The notes under the pieces are model-generated. The model was given only the letters and a program-made list of their open reading frames with translations, had not been told where the DNA came from and did not search any database. DNA of 64,000 nt from Cranoglanis bouderius (lineage: Eukaryota; Chordata; Actinopteri; Siluriformes; Cranoglanididae), in assembly GCA_023630585.1 (NCBI GenBank), contig CM042548.1, forward strand, positions 4,015,527 through 4,079,526. Direction: 5' to 3'. The position numbers were made by a program, and so were the translations under genes. Positions 46,433 through 56,529 of this stretch are shown in pieces (position 1 is the stretch's first letter; each line of letters starts with the position of its first letter).

Positions 46433-48140
46433 GTGCATCTCAATAAATTAGAATGTCGTGGAAAAGTTCATTTATTTCAGTAATTCAACTCAAATTGTGA
46501 AACTCGTGTATTAAATAAATTCAATGCCACAGACTGAAGTAGTTTAAGTCTTTGGTTCTTTTAATTGTGATGATTTTGGCTCACATTTAACAAAAACCCA
46601 CCAATTCACTATCTCAACAAATTAGAATATGGTGACATGCCAATCAGCTAATCAACTCAAAACACCTGCAAAGGTTTCCTTAGCCTTCAAAATGGTCTCT
46701 CAGTTTGGTTCACTAGGTAAGCCACAAACATTCATTGCCAAAGAAGCTGGCTGTTCACAGAGTGCTGTATCCAAGCATGTTAACAGAAAGTTGAGTGGAA
46801 GGAAAAAGTGTGGAAGAAAAAGATGCGCAACCAACCGAGAGAACCGCAGCCTTATGAGGATTGTCAAGCAAAATCGATTCAAGAATTTGAGTGAACTTCA
46901 CAAGGAATGGACTGAGCCTGGGGTCAAGGCATCAAGAGCCACCACACACAGACGTGTCAAGGAATTTGGCTACAGTTGTCGTATTCCTCTTGTTAAGCCA
47001 CTCCTGAACCACAGACAACGTCAGAGGCGTCTTAACTGGGCTAAGGAGAAGAAGAACTGGACTGTTGCCCAGTGGCTCAAAGTCCTCTTTTCAGATGAGA
47101 GCAAGTTTTGTATTTCATTTGGAACCAAGGTCCTAGAGTCTGGAGGAAGGGTGGAGAAGCTCGTAGCCCAAGTTGCTTGAAGTCCAGTGTTCAGTTTCCA
47201 CAGTCTGTGATGATTTGGGGTGCAATGTCATCTGCTGGTGTTGGTCCATTGTGTTTTTTGAAAACCAAAGTCACTGCACCCGTTTACCACGAAATTTTGG
47301 AGCACTTCATGCTTCCTTCTGCTGACCAGCTTTTTGAAGATGCTGATTTCATTTTCCAGCAGGATTTGGCACCTGCCCACACTGCCAAAAGCACCAAAAG
47401 TTGGTTAAATGACCATAGTGTTGGTGTGCTTGACTGGCCAGCAAACTCACCAGACCTGAACCCCATAGAGAATCTATGGGGTATTGTCAAGAGGAAAATG
47501 AGAAACAAGACACCAAAAAATGCAGATGAGCTGAAGGCCACTGTCAAAGAAACCTGGGCTTCCATACCACCTCAGCAGTGCCACAAACTGATCACCTCCA
47601 TGCCACGCCGAATTGAGGCAGTAATTAAAGCAAAAGGAGCCCCTACCAAGTATTGAGTACATGTACAGTAAATGAACATACTTTCCAGAAGGCCAACAAT
47701 TCACTAAAAATGTTTTTTTTTTTTTTTTTTTTTTTAATTGGTCTTATGAAGTATTCTAATTTGTTGAGATAGTGAATTGGTGGGTTTTTGTTAAATGTGA
47801 TCCAAAATCATCACAATTAAAAGAACCAAAGACTTAAGCTACTTCAGTCTGTGTGCATTGAATTTATTTAATACACGAGTTTCACAATTTGAGTTGAATT
47901 ACTGAAATAAATGAACTTTTCCACGACATTCTAATTAATTGAGATGCACCTGTGTGTATATATATGGCAGGTTGTAGATCAGATTTTATTTATTACATTA
48001 AAGTACTAATAACATGCCTGATTAATCTGGACCTTGTGTTTGTTCTTTTGTTTTAAAATATGTTTATTCTGTTAAATATATACTTTCAGAGTCTTCGCGG
48101 CCCGTGTCTATAAATGAGGCAGAATCCAAGGATATAGCCG
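45107..48140 (+). CDS. First three coding exons of an unidentified gene (continues beyond or ends here)
   Basis: Exon 1, 45107-45133: MATEVEERS, donor GTGAGT. Exon 2, 46119-46131: 13 nt, SDDE plus one base, donor GTAAGT. Exon 3, 48090-48140: SSRPVSINEAESKDIAG after acceptor TACTTTCAG. Phases 0, 1 and 1 fit, and the joined peptide is acidic and Ser-rich, as in disordered N-termini of nuclear or cytosolic proteins. The exon 3 donor (GTCAGC) is weak; if it is not used, the frame ends seven codons later at TAG (48160-48162). I do not recognise the gene. The micro-exon and the weak donor are the main uncertainties. Confidence 0.45.
46430..47952 (+). mobile_element. Tc1-like transposon with 201-bp terminal inverted repeats
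   Basis: The ends CAGGTGCATCTCAATAAATT (46430) and its complement (ending 47952) begin inverted repeats of about 200 bases (46430-46630 and 47752-47952), nearly identical. It inserted beside a (TA)n tract, as expected for TA target choice, in intron 2 of the 45107 gene. Inverted repeats this long and this well matched suggest recent arrival. Confidence 0.92.
46629..47656 (+). pseudogene. Tc1-like transposase, frameshifted
   Basis: The N-terminal half (46629-47122) has the paired-like helix-turn-helix (FIAKEAGCSQSAVSKHVNRK), the GRKR-type basic stretch and the first catalytic aspartate in FSDESKF. The C-terminal half continues in another frame from about 47120 to 47656, with IFQQDLAPAHTAK (second D) and SPDLNPIENLW (E). 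Exactly 34 residues separate D and E, so the family is DD34E. One base is missing around GGAACCAAGG at 47120-47130, so the encoded enzyme is truncated. Without that lesion the length would be about 340 residues, as usual for Tc1. Confidence 0.88.
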
Positions 48141-49690
48141 GTCAGCTAAACTCATTTTAGGTAACAGGCCACATTACATTTAGTCCAATGTCAACTGGGC
48201 CTGACAACAACAACAAAAAAACACCTCTTAAATGCATCCATTTCTCACAACAAAAATCAACATTGTTTACACTCCTACTGCTGTGAAACCCCTAAATTGG
48301 TTCTTTCAGAAAGGGACATGGTTACTGAGTCAAATTTGCAAATTTTCAGTAGCTGAGTTTATTGCTCTGTTTTGCTTAACGGAATAAGATAAGATAAACA
48401 TTACTGATCCTGAAGGAAATTCTTGTTCCAGTTGCTCAAGGCAATGCAAAACAATAACAAATAGTAGGGGTTTCTTCTCATCTTTTTATTCAGTTGTTTC
48501 CACAAGATAATTTTAATTTAGAAGAAGGATTTTAAACTCATTTGTTGGGTCGGTTTAGAACCTTTATCGGCCCGGTCCAAGCCCCTGTGCCATATGTTTG
48601 ACACTCCTGGTCTAGGGGCTTGCTCAAGGATCCAAACAGCAATAGTATGTCACAATTGGGATTGAGTTTGCTATTTCTTGTTCCCTAGTTCAGAAATTTA
48701 AAAACCAAACTACCAGTGTTGTTTATTTATTTTTGTATTCTCATGAACGATAAAATTATTTAGAAAACTTAATTTGGAGGTTGCACCCCAGTGTTCCGTT
48801 GGTAGTTTTGAGCTGCAGCATTTTAATCATCCACCAGGTGGCACCACAGACCAGAGTCTGAACAAGTAAATGGCCTTTAGTATCATGTGCAATGAGCAGC
48901 ATTTTGTAAGCGGTTCTTTAAAAAAAAAAACAAAAAAAAACTACCTTATAAAATCAAAATTTCTATTAATGCATTTAAAAACTAGGAGCAATGTATTGGT
49001 CTTTACAAAAAATAATGTTTAGTTACTTAGGCCTCTGAAAGATACTTTAAAAGGGGCCTGTTTAAATGAAATACAATAAAATTCAGTAAATTGTTTGTTT
49101 ACCCAGCTGAGTTACATTATCTAGAGCAGGTAGAAACATGGCTAGGGATTACTGAGGACCATGTGATTAACCCCTGACATACAGGAAGACTTGATCCAAA
49201 AATGCAAAAAGAAAATATCTTGTGAGCCAAATCCTATTAATTTAGCACTTTTGGTTAGCACTCTGCACAAAGCTTTCTATGTTTGTACTATAAGAATAAA
49301 GTGACCACTTTTCTCACTTAAAAGTTTCATTAAATACAACAGCTTGCCTGACGATGGTGTAAACTAAGGAGGTGTCAATCATATCATATTATATGGTTTA
49401 TCCTGATATCCATATTCAGAGTTGAGTTACACAAGTGTAATGAATGAGTTAATATGTAAGACTGGTGTAATTTAAAGAGAATTGTTTTTGCTCAAAGTTC
49501 AAGGCTACATAGAGGACAGAACTTTCAGAACTCTATTTTTCGTAATTCAGTATATTTATTTCAATATATTTAATTATTCAAAATATTCAGTTTTGAAACA
49601 TGTCCAGTTTAACCATAAACATAAACTGTCCATTTGGGCATATACATTCCAGTAAACAAGGTGATGTAACATGTAAGCTACACTCTTTTC
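48141..49690. other. Non-coding, presumed intron
   Basis: AT-rich sequence with a few weak repeat fragments (for example 48380-48430 and 48540-48610). No exon is supported. Confidence 0.4.
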
Positions 49691-50110
49691 TCTCAGTTTG
49701 GCTTCTGTCATTTCCATTAAAATGATAATTTACAGGGAATTAAAGCTGGGCTGATCTGCTACTCTGACACATTAACAAAGTTTTGCTATCGTTTTAGTCT
49801 GTTACTGTGTTTTGCCATAGTTTTTCTCCACCTCGTTGGATACAGAGCTGCTTTATCTGAGAGCAGGAGTGAGTGTGAAGTGTTCCTGACAGCCGCTAAG
49901 CCTGCACCCTCCGTAATGGCGTTAAATTGACAAGGGAGCACGTCTCTCTCAGCCGCTGCTCTCAAGTCTGTGTGTTAACATCGGACTGGCGAGGCGACAG
50001 GCTCAGGCTTTGTCTGAGTGCAGGCGTGAGATAGATGGAGTGTGATGGATCACCTGCCTAATAGGAGGCATGTTGGGATGAGGAGGTGTCTGAGGGAACG
50101 ACACACTTAG
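49690..50110. promoter_or_regulatory. Candidate conserved non-coding element
   Basis: Base composition becomes balanced and no simple or dispersed repeats occur. Strings such as TTAAATTGACAAGGGAGCA and CAGCCGCTGCTCTCAAGTC are unlike the surrounding AT-rich DNA. No frame is open, so an enhancer-type element is the best explanation. Unproven without cross-species alignment. Confidence 0.35.
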
Positions 50111-50378
50111 TGTGAGTTGAGATAGCTCTAAAATAACACGGAAATCAGAAACACCACCAATCTGCTGCAGATATAGTGCAAAGTTAAGACATTAGCTCAG
50201 AAAAGCATAGATAGTTTTTCAAGGACAGCCATATACTCTTTATCTCCTTAAATTCTAATACATAAAGTAAAACATGAATCCAAACCAAAATAGAGCCAAT
50301 ATCTGTGAATATGATTTTGCTTTTGAAGCCAAATATGGCTATATCATTTTATTGGAAAGTATATTATTACTACAGTAG

Positions 50379-51014
50379 TAGGGGTGTAACGATGCACCAT
50401 GACACGATGCATCGCAATGAGAAATGCGACGATGTGCATCGCGGAAATGTGAGATTTCAGTATTCTATTACTAATGTGTAATGTAATGTTTGAACACTAG
50501 AGGTCCCAATCTGTGCATCCCATAGAGGTAAAATATATAGAGAGCATGGTGCTCACATGATCGCGTTCTTTCATGGAGAGCCTATGAGATTCCTATCGAA
50601 CTGCTGGAATCATCTGCACATGTATCAAGTGACCCATAGCTCCGGACTGCAATGACCAACATGCAGTACACATTATTACGAGGCCCTGAGAAAGAGACTG
50701 CAGAAATTGGGCATTATGTTTCCCATGTTTGCTCATTATGTTGCTCATTAAGTCCCCAGGTCAGACACACTGACCTTTTTTCAATCAAAATATTACGGAG
50801 AATTTATATGTTTTGTTTATTTATTTATTTTTAAAGATAGGTTGAATATGTGGTATATTTTGTTTACAATATTAAACCTCTGTTCTTAGCAATTTTTTAT
50901 TTACTTGGATTTATACATTGCGCATTGCGTTGCGTTTTTTTATTATACAGAAATAAAAAGGGGGTCATTTTAGTCATATGAACGCAGTGACCGGAGTGTA
51001 TAGTTACACCCCTA
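50379..51014. mobile_element. hAT-type non-autonomous element (MITE)
   Basis: A perfect 12-bp terminal inverted repeat, TAGGGGTGTAAC (50379-50390) and GTTACACCCCTA (51003-51014), brackets 636 bp. The subterminal GATGCATCG and CGATGTGCATCGCG repeats are typical of a widespread vertebrate hAT MITE. An 8-bp target duplication is not evident. Confidence 0.75.
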
Positions 51015-52370
51015 TTAGCCGTTTTCATAGTGATTTTTTCATGAACCTTGTCAGTCGTTGCCAGACATTTTTTGATGTCTCTTTTTCAGAATACAAAGCT
51101 CTTTCCCTGGGGTTTACCCAAACATAACCAGAACCAATCTCTCAAAAGGGGAAGTCCCCTCTTTGGTGAATGCAGGAGGACCCATATGCAGATCATTTTC
51201 AGAAAAGCACTACTGTACACACATACAATTGTTTTGAAAAGAATGCTTCTTCTGATTTGAAAACCTCAAAGCACATTATGTTGTCAGACAATACTTTGGC
51301 ATATAAACCTACTGGAACACTCTGCTGTTTTTGAAGCAGATAAATGTATGTGTCATTTGAAAATGTGGTCAAGGTAAGCTGAGTCTTGAAATCATACAGG
51401 ATTTTCTATGACCTTAAGACCTTAAGACTGAAGAAAACACATTCCATTTAAACAAAAGTAGAGATGCATTAATACCATTTTTAAAGACTAGTTATGTATA
51501 TGAACGCATGTCTTTTGGTGCTCATTCACACTGAAATGAGTAACCTACTTATTACTACCCAATCGGGGCATCATGGTACGTTTAGCTATTTAGCTATGTT
51601 TATGTTAGGTGTTGCCGTGTGCTGCTAGCAATTAATTCCTTTTGCTTAGTTATTCCTTTTGCTTAGTTTTATGCTTACAATATAATGGCCTTTAAACAAT
51701 ATTTTTAATAGAGAGTTCAAGGGCGGCCAGCCTGAGTGTGTATCAGTGAGCAAAACCATTAAAATTGAGCACAAGGTGTTATGAATTGCACCTGACTCAC
51801 AAGTTGTAGACCCTGGTGAAGGGAAGTGTGCATGTCTGTGTGCATGAACTGAAGTGCTCCCATGTCCGACACTTTCTCTGCACGCTTGCATCACTGCTCC
51901 ACGCTCACAAATGTCTGTGTGTACACAATTCATGTGCTTGTTTTTAATGGCCACGCTCTCTAATACTCTACTTGTGCAGATCAGCTGTGCTCATACTCTA
52001 TTAAAGATACTGTTTGAATGCCTTATGATGTTTTATCAGTCTTCTTGTGTTGTAGGAACATTAGTTCCTCCTCTTGGAGGAGGAGACAGTTTGCAGTCTG
52101 CTTGCTTTGATCATTAATCATGAATTACATCCAGATCACTGTCATTTGGACCGATGAACCGATACCATTAGTGGTATTGATACACTGTATAAAAACTGTA
52201 TTCAACAAAAGCAGTGTTCCAAGTTAGCTGGAACAATTTGCAGAACGCCAAATTATAAAAACATGATTTTAAAATGTTGACCAAAAACAGCATCACTTAC
52301 AGATGTCATTTAATACAATTGAAACAACACTGGTAACAGATCAACATAAAAGGGCAGACGTTTCTTAACA
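51015..52370. other. Non-coding stretch
   Basis: No gene is supported; open frames are short and have no family resemblance. Few repeats are visible. Confidence 0.4.
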
Positions 52371-52374
52371 GGCA

Positions 52375-52870
52375 GTGCATGACCCTCCAAGCACCCTTGA
52401 CTGATTATTTTAGCGATGTATCTGTCGCCCCGTCTAATCTGATGATCTCCTTGCTCAAGAGCCTCAGCTTTGATCCCCTGTCAAAGGGCAATCACATTCA
52501 ATGTAATTGATACATTAATATAATGCAATCAGTGCCTGGGATGTCAAACAGGATCTGAAGCCAGAACTACGGCACACCTCCCACTTTGTTGGGCTCTGAC
52601 ATTTTCAGATATGATTCAGGATAATGGCTCCTAATTCTAACCTGTGCTTCAGCTTGTGGAAATTCTGTTACAACTTGACATGCGTAATGGTGCCGGGAGC
52701 AAAGAGATCTATCAGAGGCAGGAGGAAAATGGCAAAATGCGATTTCTCTATGACAGACAGGGAGGGGAGAGCCTTCTCATTCCTCAGGGTATTAATGGAT
52801 CCTGTTGTCCCTGTGATTTGGTTACAGAAGGCCTGAAGAACGGCTTGAGCTTGTTATTGAATTAAACACA
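52375..52870. promoter_or_regulatory. Candidate conserved non-coding element
   Basis: Complex repeat-free block including TTTGATCCCCTGTCAAAGGG (an inverted TTTGA/TCAAAG pair resembling TCF sites) and GTAATTGATACATTAATATA (homeodomain-type TAAT cores). Two overlapping short frames at 52624-52865 are open but lack splice-site support. Confidence 0.35.
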
Positions 52871-53633
52871 ATAAGGGTATCTGTGTGTTCTATGCAGGCA
52901 GAATAACATGTTGGACAATTTTTTTTTTTGTCAATGTCAACAAGGTAGGAAACGTTAACAAGATAGGTTTTTCTACTTTTCTTGTGTCTTTCCTTGTTTG
53001 TGACTGTCTGAATGAAATCGGAGATATTCAGAACTGACCAGATGTTTTTGAGACTTTAAGTGCATCTGTATTCTCATCCAGGGTATGAAATTAGCACCTG
53101 CCACCCGCCAAATGTGGGTGAATTGTCAGCAGTGGCATGTAAAATTCTCTGGTCTTCCGCCACTTTGGCGGGTACATTTCTCGCACAAGTGGGGCTTACA
53201 AAAATAGATATCTAAATTTGCCTAATTTAGTTGTACCCGTTCCTCCCTCAATGTTCGTGATTTCCATTGGCTATACAAACATTAAACGTCACTTTGAAAG
53301 TGGAAGCGAAGAAAAAGCAAAAACCCAGAAGTGTGAAATTGGCTAATTGTTTGTTGCGTTCATAGAATAACTCGCACCTAACGGCTTGTGAAAACATTTA
53401 TGTAAAGGGAAAGGACTGATGTGTGATGTATGATTGAATATTTGAGTGTTTTAAACTAATTTAAATTTAATGAATGCGTGTGTGTAGATGAGTGTAACAC
53501 TTCCCAGGTTCGGGTAGGGAATGAGGAAGCTGGAGGCAGGCTCGGAACAACTCAAAAGTGCTTTATTCTGTATCTTTTACTTTCGCTTTCCAGCGGTTTT
53601 AATTTCTACTCGCACACACACGGCTCTGTGCTG

Positions 53634-53636
<3 letters not shown>

Positions 53637-53689
<53 letters not shown>

Positions 53690-53693
53690 ACTT
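53637..53693. repeat. (TC)n microsatellite
   Basis: Nearly 60 bases of TC repeats; the surrounding 52880-54210 shows no supportable gene. Confidence 0.95.
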
Positions 53694-54215
53694 GTATGGA
53701 AGGCAACTGAAAGCACAGAGAGACGCAAACAAATCAACTTTCACTAATTACATGCAGGTGAGAATCATCACGAGTTACCTGCCGGTTCGACTCTCCATCC
53801 ACAGCCGACACTCAATCACGCCCCTGCTGCTGCAATGACTTTTTATGATTATTTTAGAATTAAAAAATAACTTTTTGTTTATATCAATTATATAATTTAA
53901 AACAACGTGTTAGTTTTTGTTTTTGTGAAGTGGCTGGTAGAGGTGGAGGAAAAAGTTAATTTCAAGACCCTGTTCTCATCACATTAAGAATAGATGTATC
54001 ATGTTAGGTATTTTGTATTAGTACAATCTTTTTACGTTTAAACCCACCCCATAAACAGCTATTTATTACAACCAGTAAATGGTGCAATAAAGGAAAGGAT
54101 TTGCTTACAGTGCAGAACATTGCTAACTGCTAAATGGTACGTTAGCCTTCAATACAGATTAGGCAGTGCTATTGTTATTAGTAATTTATTATTGTTATTA
54201 CATTTTTTTTCCCAG

Positions 54216-54399
54216 AAAATATCAAGGAAAATTAATTAACCAGACTTCTCTATGTACCTTGTTATACCTTAGACATTCTTTGGATGAAGTCTTAGCATCA
54301 TTAAATGAGTCTCAGAGAAGTGGACTAATCACATCAGTATTGAAATCCCTGAATCTTCAAGACAAAGGCAAATCCAGAAGCCTAAAGGACTTCCTCTGA
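54216..54399 (+). CDS. Possible terminal exon of unknown gene
   Basis: A strong acceptor (ACATTTTTTTTCCCAG) is followed by 61 open codons ending TGA. The peptide starts KYQGKLINQTSLCTLLYLRH and contains SLDEVLASLNESQRSGLI and SVLKSLNLQDKGKSRSLKDF. The composition looks protein-like (amphipathic helix, then basic tail). Phase 2 is required, which does not match the phase-1 end of the exon at 48090-48140, so a connecting exon would be needed. No family recognised; chance remains possible. Confidence 0.3.
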
Positions 54400-54559
54400 A
54401 CTCCTAATCACATCACGATTAGTCCTTTTGTGTGGTTCCGTATTGTATCACTCTCTGATCCGACCATAACATAAACAGTCACAACAAAGATCAGTGGAGC
54501 AGGAGCTATGTTTATGTTATTATCCATGCTCACCTCACGTCTAATGGGATATTGCTTAT

Positions 54560-54880
54560 TCTGAGGTCTTTGCTAAGCTGAAGTGGAGCAAGGGCTGGAT
54601 TTATCGCTTATGACAGTGGTTTTCCCCTTAGGGAGTTCAGGGGGCACCAAGGGTCAATGTGTCTGCCGGTTAATCAGTACAGGAGCCATCCGCCCCGCCA
54701 CCGGGCTAGCATTGCTTCCACTAAGGCCATGTAATTGGTTTAGATGGACACACTTAGTTTTGCTGACTGGTACATTAATTGTCCACAGGATACACTGGGA
54801 GGAAATCCTCAAGCCATTCCCCCTCCCAAAAAAGGGCAATGTAGTGGCTGGTGCTGATCCAATCAAAGAAAGTGGTGTGT
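54560..54880. promoter_or_regulatory. Candidate conserved non-coding element
   Basis: Repeat-free block with CCATGTAATTGGTTTAGATG and TACATTAATTGTCCACAGG, both carrying homeodomain-type TAATTG/CAATTA cores, next to GC-rich CCGCCCCGCCACCGGGC. No coding potential with splice support. Confidence 0.35.
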
Positions 54881-55239
54881 GTGTGTCTTATATTTATATT
54901 AGGCTTGTTAGAGCTGTGTCATTGTGGTAGATCAAGATGATAGCCATCAATTTGACAACTCAATAGTGAAGGATTTATTTCAGCTAATGGACTGGTCCTT
55001 TCTTGACTGTTGCTCATGCAAGTGGACTCTACTGAAAATTAATAATACAGCCAGTACATACTGATGTTTCAGTCTTTACAAACTTGCAAGTCATGACCTG
55101 CTGGCCAATGATGCAAGCTATCAGCTAGGATTCATACACATCGTTCTACTGATGAGCAGGACTTATCAGAGTTCCATATGGTTCCAGTCTTTCTGTAAAC
55201 TCCTCAGGCTTTGGCATTGATTTATCAGGAACATGTCTG

Positions 55240-55640
55240 TTCTCCCAGCCACCTGATCAGCTCCTAATGAAGCCCCAACAGCCTGTGCGAGATGCGGGCC
55301 ATTAGGCATAATGGCGGCGTACATCAAAGGGGCAAGCGTCGAGAGGTTGCAGGGGAAAATGAGGTTAGAGACAGACTCGCCGCACAGACTGGTCGTCTGC
55401 GGCCATCGTAATTTATAACAATGCCCCTGAGCCTATGCCTGGGTCTGAGTCTACGATTGACAGTGTAGAGACAGAGAGAGAGATTTCTAATGCCTGTCTG
55501 CTCTTTATCCTGGTGAGGAACAGCAGTCCATTGACTACGGCAAACAAAGATTCATTGTTTCTACTGTAGCTTAAGTGCGGCTGATATAGGTGGTGCCAAG
55601 GGGCAACTTTGTTTGCTCTATAAAACGCAGTTAAAAGCAA
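55240..55640. promoter_or_regulatory. Candidate conserved non-coding element with SOX/TCF-like sites
   Basis: Contains a TCF/LEF-like CATCAAAGG at 55322-55330, a paired inverted SOX-type site (AACAAAG at 55543-55549, then CATTGTT at 55553-55559) and a TGCCAAGGGGCAA half-site pair. The block is compositionally balanced, rich in CpG for this window and without open frames. Motif matches alone are weak evidence. Confidence 0.4.
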
Positions 55641-55929
55641 AGTAGTTCATGCTGTTTGCATACATAAATCCAAAGGTCAGATGAAATATTTCTTAGCTGA
55701 GAACCTGGACAAAGCAAGCAGGAATTAGGCTACATGCTCCTCACCCATCACCATCCCTGTTTTAAAGAAAGCTCACATTTTATTTAATGCAGTGAATACT
55801 GATGTAAACATTGTGCCTGACAAACACACAAGAACCTTCCACACAGACTGCGTGTATATATCGCCTGTCATCAATTATTAAGCAAAGCATTTGGCTTGAT
55901 TGATCAACCCCTAATGGGCTTTCCAATCA

Positions 55930-55968
55930 CCACTGTTAGAAGGGTTTTATTGCTAATAAAAACAGTGG
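55930..55968. other. Nested inverted repeat
   Basis: CCACTGTT (55930-55937) pairs with AACAGTGG (55961-55968), and inside it TTTTATT (55945-55951) pairs with AATAAAA (55955-55961). The AT core also matches HOX/CDX-type TTTATTG. It could be a regulatory palindrome; nothing indicates an RNA gene. Confidence 0.4.
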
Positions 55969-56529
55969 AACTTGACCAGAGAGATGGGGCCTGGTCTAGC
56001 CAAGGATCGACGATAGCACTCTGATACGATGGTACTGTCTCCTCATCCAAACAGTCAAATAGAAAAATGGTGTATTTCCAGATTTTTGTGCTTATTAGTG
56101 CTTCGATTCTTGCTAAAATGTGCTTAAATTTAATGAAGATGAAAATCCTGACTCCTGGTTTGCTACAGTCTCATACTGCATTCTTGTATTTTCCTCTTTT
56201 CAGTACATTTGGATGAAAACATGACTGTTCTCATTCTAAGATGGGTGAAAATATGTCTGTCTCGTCTGGTTTGGTTTTTCTTGGCTAACTGCAATATGTT
56301 TCCTGACATGAAAAAAACCTCACGTACGTCCTTCCATACTGTACCTCACTGCTCTGTGGAGATATGAGGCCTGAAATCAGTTTGGAAAATTTAAGATGCA
56401 GGACAAAAACAAATGACACTTTAACATTTTCGTCAAGGATCATCTAATCCTATGTCTAAAACCAAAGCCAAATGATTACCAGAAAAGTGCATTTAGTTGT
56501 CCTCTGGACAAAAGCCTCTTGTGTGAGCT

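Noticed and set aside
52624..52865. Two overlapping 70-residue frames as a gene
   Set aside because: There are no splice sites in phase and no family resemblance. Overlapping open frames in a complex non-coding block are expected by chance.
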